Notes under the pieces: model-generated
What the model saw: only the letters and a program-made list of their open reading frames with translations
Databases searched by the model: none
Told to the model about the DNA's origin: nothing
Part shown: piece by piece, positions 51,230 to 61,002 of the stretch
How positions within the stretch are numbered: position 1 is the stretch's first letter
Layout: every line of letters begins with the position of its first letter
Position numbers and translations under genes: made by a program
Source of the DNA: Lineus longissimus
Lineage: Eukaryota; Nemertea; Pilidiophora; Heteronemertea; Lineidae
Direction of reading: 5' to 3'
Assembly: GCF_910592395.1 (NCBI RefSeq)
Contig: NC_088323.1
Location: forward strand, 930,001-994,000
DNA length: 64,000 nt

Positions 51230-53193
51230 CTATTCTTTCTTCTCTTCTTTATCCTCAGGTTCCTTCTCTTCCGTCTTTTCCGTCTCATCTTTCTTCTCTT
51301 CGTCTTTCTTCTCTTCCTTTCCATCTTCTTCCTTCTTCTCTCCATCCCCCTCCTTCGACTCAGCAGGCTTCTCCTCCTCCTTCTTCTCTGGGACTGGTTC
51401 CGGCTCTGGTGGTGGCTCGGGGATCTCCAGAGGTTCGTAGCCTTCAATTTTCAAATAGCCACCTGCGGAGAAAAAGGAATTATCAACAGTGTGTTCTGAT
51501 GTTTCCTGTTGATCAACATGGCAATTTTCCTGCTTTCAATGACCAGTCACGAAGTGCTTTACAATGGCTGTCATTGTTACAGGCCTCTGCCGAGGAACGG
51601 AGGTGGCCAACATGTGTGGCCGATCATCACCACCATGCCAACACGTACCAGCCAGCTGCCATAGCTTCTTCTGTTTCTCCTCATCTTTGGTCTCAGCAGA
51701 CGAGTCGGCCTCTCTGTTGTCACAGTAGTATTTACCGGTCACACCTGGAAAAGGTAAGAAATTAAGAAGTTTTATTCATCATTCTAGATAGTATTGGGTG
51801 CAGGACATCAATGTGTGTAATGTTGAGTTGTAGCAAGGTTGGAATGAATGTAAACTACCCACCTTTATACTTCTCGTCATCAGCAAAGTTGAACATAATA
51901 TTTGCCGCTTTATCCACACTGGTTGTGGTGTTCAGGAACTTCAACATCCCGCCCATCACATAACGATCGAAGAACCTCTTTGGTGCAGAATTCTGACGAT
52001 AGAGCTGCGTCTTGGGAACAAATCCGGGGCAAACACAATTCACGGATACACCGGTGCCTTCCAGAAGTCTAGCTAATTCATACGTGAACATTATAAGAGC
52101 TGCTTTTGAGTTTTTGTAAGCCTGGCCACCACAGTAGGCACCACTGTTTACAAGGAACAAGTCGTCCATGTCGACATCTTTGAATTCTGCAATAAAGATT
52201 TCAAAGTTTGTTTTAAACATTCGGTTTCTGTTTTGAAGTTTTCGTTGACTCGATAGGATCGGGCACATTACACAGTTGGCGTGGAAACCCAAGACTGAGC
52301 AGACCTTAGTCTTAGAAAGTCTGACACAGTTTTAAAGAAAAAAGATACTTACGTCGGCCCTTGGATTGACTTCCATCATGGAGAGCGGTTGTCACATTCA
52401 GGACACGAACGTTGCCAGTCTCTTCGCCAGTTTTCTTCAGGTCGTCCAACAAGAGGTGGGTCAAGTAGAAGTGACCTAGGAAAAAGGTAGGAAGACATCC
52501 CAAGTATAGTCTAGCGGTCAAGGCGTCCATCTCGTGAGCGGAAGGTCAAAGATCTAGGCATCGTTGGTACTCTTTCCAATGGATATACATGTTTGATACA
52601 GAAAGGAGCGATGTGGTTGGGAGATAACAAAACATAGAAGAAAAAGCTCACCAATGAAGTTCGTCCCCATCATGAGCTCCATGCCCTCGTTTGTCAGTTG
52701 TCGTTTTGGGTCCTTCATACTCAGCGCCACTGCTGCGTTGTTGATCAAGACTTGTATCTTCTTGCCTTCCTCATGGAACTTCACCACAAACTGTTCGATA
52801 GATTCCTTATTTGACAGGTCAAGCTGAGTAAAAGAGAAGAAACAACGACATTTTGACTCTCAACCGGTACAATGATTTGACACCCGCATAGTGTTGCCCG
52901 GTGTGCCAGCGCTCTTTTCATGTCTGTGTTCATGGGGATGTTTGTCTGAACTCCGCAGTAACATGGCAGTAAAGTGACTATAATTTGAAGGAAACTAACA
53001 GTTAAGTGCTTACTGGTAGGTAGTGGGCCAAGGCCTGAGGATTCTTTGCCTTGATCTTATCGACAGCAGCCTTCCCCCTTTCCTCATTCCTGCAGGCGAG
53101 GTAGACATTGTCTCCAGCCTCGCACAGATACTCTGCAGTCTTGTATCCGATACCTGAATTGGCACCCGTAATGATGACGACGCGACCTGACAT
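51230..53193 (-). CDS. Short-chain dehydrogenase/reductase, retinol dehydrogenase-like, with Lys/Glu tail
   Basis: NAD(P)-dependent oxidoreductase of the classical SDR fold; likely substrates are retinoid, steroid or other carbonyls. Six minus-strand exons join in phase to give 375 aa: 53193-53014, 52823-52652, 52475-52353, 52186-51863, 51744-51649 and 51462-51230 (TAG). All introns are GT-AG. The start MSGRVVIITGANSGIG sits directly on the cofactor-binding TGxxxGIG (residues 9-16), so there is no N-terminal membrane anchor as in many retinol dehydrogenases. LDL at 61-63, NNAA at 88-91 and the helix Asn near 115 follow. The active-site Tyr182-x-x-x-Lys186 (AYKNSKAAL) is intact. The usual Ser of the NVSS strand is replaced: residues 144-147 read NVTT. 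PGF (about 214-216) follows the catalytic helix. Residues from about 310 form a Pro/Glu then Lys/Glu tail, unusual for the family. An acceptor at 53205 just before the ATG (CTTTTCAG) implies a noncoding first exon further upstream. The exact orthologue is uncertain. Confidence 0.93.
52505..52565 (+). repeat. tRNA-like SINE remnant inside an SDR intron
   Basis: GTCTAGCGGTCAAGGCGTCC resembles the A-box region of a leucine-type tRNA. About 25 nt later, GGAAGGTCAAAGATC may be a decayed B box. It lies between SDR exons two and three, antisense to the gene. No complete cloverleaf forms. Confidence 0.4.
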
Positions 53194-53204
53194 TTTTCAA
53201 CTGT

Positions 53205-56200
53205 CTGAAAAGATGAAACAAAACAAGCCTTTCATGCTAACTGAACATCAAGACTTGTGTTACAATTACATATTGCATTGGAGTACATCTGATCTCTGGT
53301 GCCCAAGTATTGATCACACCTCAGCCAGACAGTGCAGATTTTCATGTACATGTACGCGTATTCATTACCTGTCTAAGAACTAGTCAGATTAACGCCAATA
53401 CAGACAGAATGCATGATGACATCTGAGATAGATGATGTGCTCACAGTCATAGATGACAGGGATGCAAACAGGGCTGCATTATGTCCCCGAAACACAAATT
53501 TATGCCTCAAGGTTTCTCAATTTGCTACGCCTTCAGACTAATACCGCTGCCAGAAAATTTATGAAGGCAAAAAAGACCGCTGATATCATTGTCAGTTTTG
53601 TCTCCAAGCTCTTGACATTTGCCCCCATTTGGTAACCCGGTTCTAGTGTGGATGTACAATGAACTAGTATATCATGTAATTGACTAGGCCATTTTGTAAA
53701 TTTATTTCTCACTGGTATGACTGGTGCATCACACTTACATGTAATCAATCACTCTATAAGTAATTACTGGATCCCACCACTGAGACCTGGAAGATTGTTA
53801 CAATGTCAAATTATGGCCATAAAATAGTCTGTACCAGTACTCAGGATGGGTCTACATCAACTTTAACATGATCAGAAAATGCACACACTGGCTTCGTTTA
53901 AAACAATCAGCTTTCTCTGTACCCTGCTAATAGTTTTCCGGTCAACTTATGACAAGTAGACAGTGTCACATCTAAAGATTTGATGACATCTGGTCAACTC
54001 CAATGCTTTTTAAAAAGATGACCATGTAATAACACTGTTTCCCTCTGAGGTCATCTATGCCTTCTTTTGACCCGGAACGAGAGTTGCCAATTTCCAATCA
54101 TTCAGCCAATTGCCCTGTAACACTTCACCAACATGTTCAGTGGCTGACAATACATACAACATGTAGAATTTAGCTCACGTGTGCACCATCAATAATGTTC
54201 AGGCTGGGTCGGACTCCGCGGAGCAGCAACTAGCATGCAACATGTGTATACAGTGTTGAAAATATGAACAGCAGAACTTCCAGGCATGAAAGGCTTGGCT
54301 ACCTGATTTCTCATCTCCATGGCAACCATTATACACAGGAGTCTGAGATGATCCATTGATTCAGTTATCAACAGACTGAACATGATGATTGAGAGGCCAT
54401 TGATTGGTGGTCAGCTAGGAGGAATGTCTGAACATTCCAATATGGCATTGGCTATCCATATCAGTTATCACTCCGAATGCTAGCAGTAAATTTACAGCAC
54501 AATGCCTTGGGAGAGGATGTCATTCACTCGTCAAAATGAGGAACGAATCCTATGACAGTGTCAGATTAACATCCATGACAATTGTGACATTGGGTGATAT
54601 GAATAAAGACTAGCAAATGCTTTTACTTCAATTTTGTACAGAAAGGCCTAGTGTAAATGTACATGGAGTTTTAGATAAAAGCATTTGCTAGTCTTTATTC
54701 ATATCAATTATTGGCGAGTTAAACCAGAGTAAAAGGGGGAATTGAAAGTTAATGTCACCATCATGACAGTCAGATTATATGCTATAGGATTCTATTCAGC
54801 CTGATGTACGATCACGGTCACAGACACAGCTCATCATTTTTTTCACATGCTATCGATCCTGCCGTGATGAGACTAGGCGGGGGTTAGAGATGCAGTTTGT
54901 ACGCTACGCATCTGCCCTGTCGCATGATCAATAGACTTTATAATTGGCAGACTAGTCAGTGCACTCAGGCATGCAGACTGGAGCCTAAATGAAACTAAGA
55001 TATCTCAATCATACTTGCTGCATAACAAATTAACCCTTTCAATTGTTTTGCTAGCATACATCTTCATCCTAATCATGTCAGATTGAACACTTCTATTATA
55101 CAGTACACATAAATAAGAGATGTAATTGTATAGCAGACACCAATTGAAGGTGGAGGTCATTATGCCTAGAAAATGCTAGACATGTCCCTGTGTCAATGCA
55201 TGCAGTCCCTCTCTGTATGGTGAGGAAACGGTATTTTTCGGGATACTGGGTCTGGGATTGCCTAAAGACTAACAGGCTTTACCAGGCCAATATTTTTCCG
55301 GGACAATGGGCCAGGTACTTTATTCCTGTCTTAACAAAATCTCGACATGCCTTTTATAAAAGCCTCTGTCTGACTTACACCACTACATACATGCACACAA
55401 TACAATCACTTATCAGCAATGTCCCTTCTGCTGAAGATGAACTAGACCTTCAAGCATTGCATTTCATCATGATATGGACATGAATGACCTCATTCCACTT
55501 GTTTAATCTCTGCCTTTTATCATTATGAGGTCAAGGCCTCTTGCACTAATTGGCAATGCACCTTAGGTCCCCTCTTGGCATAAAGTATTTGCACTCAATT
55601 AAGAAGGCTTTGGAAATAGTTATTAGTGTAACCAAACCAGAGTACCGACTGATTCATCAATAAAGTAAAATGATAGGCCTATGCATTTAGAAACCAATGA
55701 CAAATCCTGCCGGCCGCCAAAAACGCATCCTCCTATAGCAGGTCTTGGGATCACTCCTTTCACTGAACGGGGATTGTAAACTCGTTCCTATTATCGGTAG
55801 GCCTAGCGGTACTCAAGTCACACAACCTTAAGTTGAGGAAAGAAAGATACAAAGGCTGCAGTCCCTGTGAGCTGCTCGTGCAGAAGAAGTGAAGGAAAGG
55901 GTGTAAGCCTATAGGGACTGGGAGCTTGGGGTCGAGATGAGCTGCTTGAATCGAATGCCATTCTTCACCTCAGCAGCAGTGAAATGCAGTGAACCACTTA
56001 ATAAAAGGACTTCGGTCAAGATAAACGATGCAATATGATTCAACACGTCAAATGCAGTTGCGGTCTGTGTATATTTCTTCTGAACAGCACTGTCTTTCTC
56101 CTTTCAGTAAACCTAAAACACACCAACAAAAATCACTGCACCAACAAAATTAGGACAATGAATACAAAATATGAAATATTGTTACGAAAGGTGAGTAATC

Positions 56201-56353
56201 ATTGAATCGATTGAACAATGTCTCACCAATATTGTTGTCGTGTAAATCGGTGAAATTTGGAATTATTTCAGGTAAAATTTCAGAAACAAGTGCAGAATAA
56301 CAGATGAACTTCCTGTCGGGGCTGCGCAATGGATTCCGAAAATGAGGCAATTA
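53205..56353. other. Upstream region between divergent SDR and UNG genes
   Basis: The noncoding 5-prime exon and promoter of the SDR gene must lie here or beyond, but I could not place them. The only clear structure is the 31-bp perfect inverted repeat at 54595-54706. Positions 55220-55310 contain a diverged direct repeat (TATTTTTCGGGATACTGGG and ATATTTTTCCGGGACAATGG). No open frame resembles a known protein. Confidence 0.5.
54595..54706. repeat. Perfect 31-bp inverted repeat with 50-nt loop
   Basis: The arm 54595-54625 begins TGATATGAATAAAGACTAGC, and 54676-54706 is its exact reverse complement. The 50-nt loop holds two TGTACA motifs that can pair with each other. Transcribed from either strand it would fold into a hairpin of about 110 nt. 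The length fits a microRNA-like precursor or the ends of a short foldback element, but the arms pair without any bulge, which is more typical of a young inverted duplication. Confidence 0.93.
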
Positions 56354-56634
56354 CGCATAAATTGGGTCCATGCTATATCCAATCCGGGTTAGCAGGTCAT
56401 GTGATCTTTCTGATTTCGCGGGAAATGAAATTACACGGTCGAAGTCAACACTATCCCCATCCCCTCAGGCTAAAGCCCCTAACTGCACATATTAATGAAA
56501 TGAATACCACCAGTTTCACCCCCAGCTCCTACCTAAAGTCCCCCTTTAAGAAGAAACCCTTTTCAAAACACCCGCGAAATCTCAAAGATCACATGATCTG
56601 CTAACGCGGATTGGATATGACCCATAAATTGCGG
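56354..56634. repeat. Large imperfect foldback just upstream of UNG
   Basis: The left arm 56354-56422 and the right arm 56571-56634 are inverted copies. The 47-bp core (TATCCAATCC, GTTAGCA, TCATGTGATCTTT, GATTTCGCGGG) matches at 43 positions, and the outer ends (ATAAATT, GGGTC) match with small indels. The loop is 148 bp. The right arm ends 65 bp before the UNG start codon, so it probably overlaps the promoter or 5-prime UTR. No terminal duplication or transposase was seen. Confidence 0.88.
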
Positions 56635-56698
56635 CGGTTAGTTGGTACTTCCGGTAAATTTATGTGCAAATTTCGACGATTAAACTTGAAATAACACC

Positions 56699-58495
56699 AT
56701 GCCACCTCGGAGAGCACCTAAAAGATTGGCATCAGCGGTGAAAAAAGATGCAGTAGAAAAGTCAAGTATGATTGTTTTGACGATCGCACTTGTTATCATG
56801 CAGTATTTCACGTTTTTGTTGGGGCAAGTTTTGCTGCCGTTTTTGAAATGTGCGGGTGTTCGCATGCATTATTAATGCACCGATATGCACTGCCATGCAT
56901 ATATATACGCACTCTCAATCTCAGATGGGTGGAAGACACACCTGTTATGCCATAGAACTGTTGCTAGGATCGTGGGAGCCGGATCATGAATTGGTCCAGT
57001 TATTATCATGATTATGTCCGTGGTTGCATGATATTTGCGACGGACACACTGATCGGAATGATCCACTCGACACTCGCGCTGTCACTGACCACACACAGCA
57101 CACATGAAAAATTCTGCTGGACACGATGATGTCGGTGTTGATGGAAACAACGTTTGTTTTCAGAATGTTTTTGGCACTCAAATGGCAGTCACATGCACAA
57201 AGACCTATACTTGGTAAAACCTAAAAACCCCCACTCTTTTATTTTACTTATTCAGAGCCAGTGGCCAAAAAAGCTAAAGTGGCACCAAAAAAGAAACCTG
57301 CCCCCAAGAAGGCCAAAATGTCTGAAGCAAAGAAAGTAAAGCCTAAGGTTAAAGCTGTCGCAGCAGCAGGAGACGGCCCAACTGATTGCACCCCCATTGA
57401 CCTTCTCTCTCTTCTGACGGAGAAAACCTGGAAAGATGCTCTTGCTGATGAATTCAAGAAGCCATACTTCAAGGAGCTAGAGAAGAAGCTATCTGCTGAG
57501 TATGCGGCTGGGAAACAGATCTTCCCTCCACGAAATCTCATATTCACTGCCTACAATTTGACACCTTTGAATGAAGTAAGTGCTTCCTTGAGGGGGCAGC
57601 GCCTTCAGCACGATTTGTTCGGTGGAAAGGCGCCCCACACAAATTTTATAATGTAATGTAATGTAATCTAAAATCTCTCCAGAGTTCTATAGTATAAAAT
57701 TGTGACATTTACTTTTGTGGCATATTTTCAACTGAATCATAACTTCTTTGCAGATTAAGGTTGTCATACTTGGCCAAGATCCATATCATGATGACAGACA
57801 AGCTCATGGTCTCGCCTTCTCTGTCCCGCATGGCATCCATCCCTTACCACCATCATTGAAGAACATGTTTACGGAATTGGAAAATGACGAGGACATTGTT
57901 GGTTTCCACACGCCACCACATGGTTGTCTCACAGCCTGGACAGAAGAAGGCGTGTTTCTTTTGAATGCTTCACTTACTGTTGAGTAAGTAAATGTATCCA
58001 TGATTCATATCCCTACAAGTATTGGGCTGGGAGTCCTGACATGCCTGAGAGATCTCTCTCTCTGGTTACATGATGTGTTGGGAGTTGAACGTCAATAGGC
58101 ATTGCAAGTCCTGAGGTCAGAAGTAATAAGCATTGGCATAGACGGTGAATGGGTGACATGATACACTGACTCGTCATGCTATATTTTTCTCTAACTTCAG
58201 GGCGCACAAACCTAACTCGCACAGTAAGTTTGGTTGGCAGCAATTTACTGACGCAACAATTAAAGCGATCAGCGACAACACACGCCATGTCATCTTCCTC
58301 TTGCTTGGAAACTTTGCACAGAAGAAAAGAGACCTCATCGACCCTGGCAAGCACTACATCGTCGAGGCGGCTCACCCGTCGCCCCTTTCCATCGCCAAAT
58401 TCAAGAATTGTCACTGCTTCTCCCAGGTGAACAAGGCCTTGAAGGTTTACAGCCGTGAACCTGTAGACTGGACTCTTGAGCATATTCTCGATTAA
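56699..58495 (+). CDS. UNG: Uracil-DNA glycosylase, complete
   Basis: Removes uracil from DNA in the nucleus and/or mitochondrion, starting base-excision repair. Four exons, 56699-56765, 57256-57575, 57754-57983 and 58201-58495 (TAA 58493-58495), join in phase to give 303 aa, close to the human forms (304 and 313). All introns are GT-AG. Residues 1-55 are rich in Lys, Ala and Pro ([19 protein letters not shown]), a likely nuclear localisation and DNA-binding tail. I do not see the QxxLxxFF-type PCNA motif of human UNG2. The catalytic domain has the water-activating loop GQDPYH (Asp138, Tyr140), AHGLAFSV with the stacking Phe151, PPSL, the uracil-reading Asn200 in LLNASLTV, and HPSPLS (His264, intercalating Leu268). 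All key residues are present. Exon 1 has a small open reading-through frame, but the donor GTATGA at 56766 restores a Lys codon and the expected frame. The start codon has ACC before it, a good context. Confidence 0.97.
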
Positions 58496-59950
58496 GCTTT
58501 ACAAAATTGTGTATGAGTATTATCTGACAAGGGGGAGGGTGAGACTGGTCAATTTGCTTTTCAAGATAACTTCATGAAAATCTCTAAAAAAGACAAAGGT
58601 GCAATATTTAGCTCTCCAATTTTGCTTCACAGGTATCACTTGATACATGTATTCTGATTTGACTATGCACAAAGTTTACACAATGGTTTTCGAAGTGATT
58701 TTAGCCAAAATTCTGTGTAATGTAATGAAAAGGTTAGATGACACTAGCAGAGCAGTGGAGAGAGCCAAGTAATGGCAAGATCTAGAAACTTCACAGGACG
58801 ATGACTTTTCTAAATTTTGCATTGTCCTCACCAAAGTTACCGTATATGACACAATCTCTAGTCTCACCCCTTGTCGTAGTGAATATATCATCGGGTACTT
58901 AGTCGTCAGATTTGACAAGTATGATGTTTCCTGAAAATACTGTAAAAATTAAAATACCTTGTAAACACCCATCATGCCTATCAGTTGAAAATCATTTTAA
59001 AAAGGTTGCGAATATCATTGGAGAATGGGGCTGTTGTAAAAAAATTCATAATGTACTTTCATAAAAACTTATGTACATTACAGTTGAATGATATAACGTA
59101 TTCTGGCAGAGATTGGTGTTCACTAAGGTTTTCACAATTTCACAAGATAAGTGTATAACGTGCAAAGAAAACCAATTATTTTTTTACCAACTCGTTTTAC
59201 ACTTGTGTATTTGTCTCCATGCTGCCCGATCTGCAATGTACAGTTGTTATGAACTTGAAGTAAGGCAGCTTTGTGTAAAATTTAAAATTCGGTGCAAGTG
59301 ATCAGGTTCTTGTGACTTGATCTAATAGGAATGCTGAGCTAGTGCTGCGTCTGTTGATTTCTGCACTTAAAAAATCAGGTAGAGTGTTGTTACTGTTAGT
59401 GTTTTAGAAAATTGTGTGTGACACTTATTAAACACCTACTGTTATAATCATGTCCGTCGGAAAAAATAATGTGTTTTTTTATGAGATATTCGTTATCGAG
59501 CACGGATCCTGGCAGTCCAAAAGGGTGATGGGAAGTCAAAAGCAGTGTAAATCTTCTGAAATATAAGGTTCAGGAGACATACTGCACCTGGATCTGTAAG
59601 GACACTTTACTGTATGATCTACATGATTACACTGCACATGATGTACTGTACATGTATGCAATATTCTGTCCATTCTTTGTATAATTTCAGCAGCTCCTGC
59701 TCTAAGTTAGTATGGTTTGATTTAAAATGATGTTTTTGTCGGATGTTTTATCTTTGTTTCGTTCTCTCTTAAAGTGTATTTCGTTCAAAAGTAAACATGT
59801 GCTGAAGTGCTGGGCTCTGCACTAAAAAATACAACTGTGCCATTTCTTTTATCAGACCTGCTTGTAAAGTGCTGAATGCCATTGTTTTGTTATGGGGAAT
59901 CAAGTATTGAATTAAAGGGGGAATATAGATATATGATTGAGTATGTTTTC

Positions 59951-59956
59951 AATAAA
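59951..59956 (+). terminator. Likely polyadenylation signal of UNG
   Basis: AATAAA about 1.46 kb after the UNG stop codon, with the variant ATTAAA 40 bp earlier (59911-59916) and T-rich sequence following. It is the first canonical signal I noted downstream on this strand. Confidence 0.45.
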
Positions 59957-60759
59957 ATCTTTGATTAAGACATTAATGAGATGCTTTATTACTGGTATTT
60001 AGCAATCCAATTCAAAATGGATTTCCAATGTATATATATACCGTAAGTCAGTTTCATCCAATCCATGAAGGGTTCTGTATTGTGTTGAACGGTAACGACG
60101 ACAAACACCTTATGACAATTAATTCCCTCATTCTAAACATTGCTATTTGCTAAAATTTATCACATGATTACCAGACGATATTGGCTCCCTACGCCATTGC
60201 TATCCTTGTTGTATACCTACATGTATATTCTCTCCTTCCCTTTGTGGAGTTGATGCTTTGTGCCTGTACATGTAGCTTGGGCATATCAGCTCTCCTCATA
60301 CTTGTGTTGCCATCATTTGGGTACCGTATTAGAAAGTTAGTGTTAGATGACTATCGTCAAAAGTGAATCTGTATTTTCATCTTTTTTTTAGAAAAACGGG
60401 AAATAAAATGTACCGGTATTTGGGAACTGGTGGTTTTATTTATGATGTGAGGATATTCTGGAGTAGTAGAGAGTATAATGTTGTTGTTCCCTTGTAATGG
60501 CAATGCAGTCTTCTGTCTTGTGGTAATTCCCCCTGGGCCGTACCTTTCAAGGGGTTGGCATTTTGGTTGTACGGTAGGTATTCGTGGACCTTGGTAGCAC
60601 AAGAATTTAGAATGACATAATGTTTGTTGTTTTCTATAGAATCGTTGTTCAGTGTGGGTGATTGAAAAACAAGCTGAGGCCATGTTGGAAAAGTTGCCCA
60701 TGAGCATTCCAAGAAGGTGCCGAACAGGGAGATGAGGTGTAAATTAGCTGATATCACAG

Positions 60760-60799
60760 GAAAATAATCCTCTTTAGTATTATAAAGAGGATTATTTTC
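60760..60799. repeat. Perfect 17-bp palindrome with 6-nt loop
   Basis: GAAAATAATCCTCTTTA at 60760-60776 and its exact reverse complement at 60783-60799 are separated by GTATTA. It lies 204 bp upstream of the UBXN1-like start codon, in presumed promoter DNA. Confidence 0.93.
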
Positions 60800-61002
60800 T
60801 TCTTTTAATGGCTAATTCAACTCGAAATATGCCTCAAATTCAATTGCGACCAACTGAATTCACCTTATAATCTAAGTTAACACGTGTGAAGTTATACGGG
60901 TATGCGGTAAATATGGCCGTGTCTTGACTTTTGTGTTGGGGACCAAAAAGTACTGATACACTGGTCGGGTTGGAGTTGGCTGAAACGACTGCAACAACAA
61001 AA

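Larger units (their letters stand above)
58496..61002. other. UNG 3-prime UTR and spacer to the next gene
   Basis: No coding exon was recognised. The first 1.45 kb, up to the AATAAA at 59951, is AT-rich and probably the UNG 3-prime UTR. The rest is spacer and the presumed promoter region of the UBXN1-like gene, with a perfect palindrome at 60760-60799. Confidence 0.55.

Noticed and set aside
51217-51447. Arg/Lys-only minus-strand frame
   Set aside because: Out-of-frame reading of the purine-rich SDR tail; the correct frame splices in phase with exon five.
51124-51765. 213-codon plus-strand open frame rich in Ser, Pro and Leu
   Set aside because: It is the antisense of SDR exons five and six; the Lys/Glu codons of the tail read as Ser/Leu/Phe on the other strand.
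57248-57547. 99-codon minus-strand open frame
   Set aside because: Antisense of UNG exon two.
58013-58483. 156-codon minus-strand open frame
   Set aside because: Antisense of UNG exon four and the intron before it; no family resemblance.
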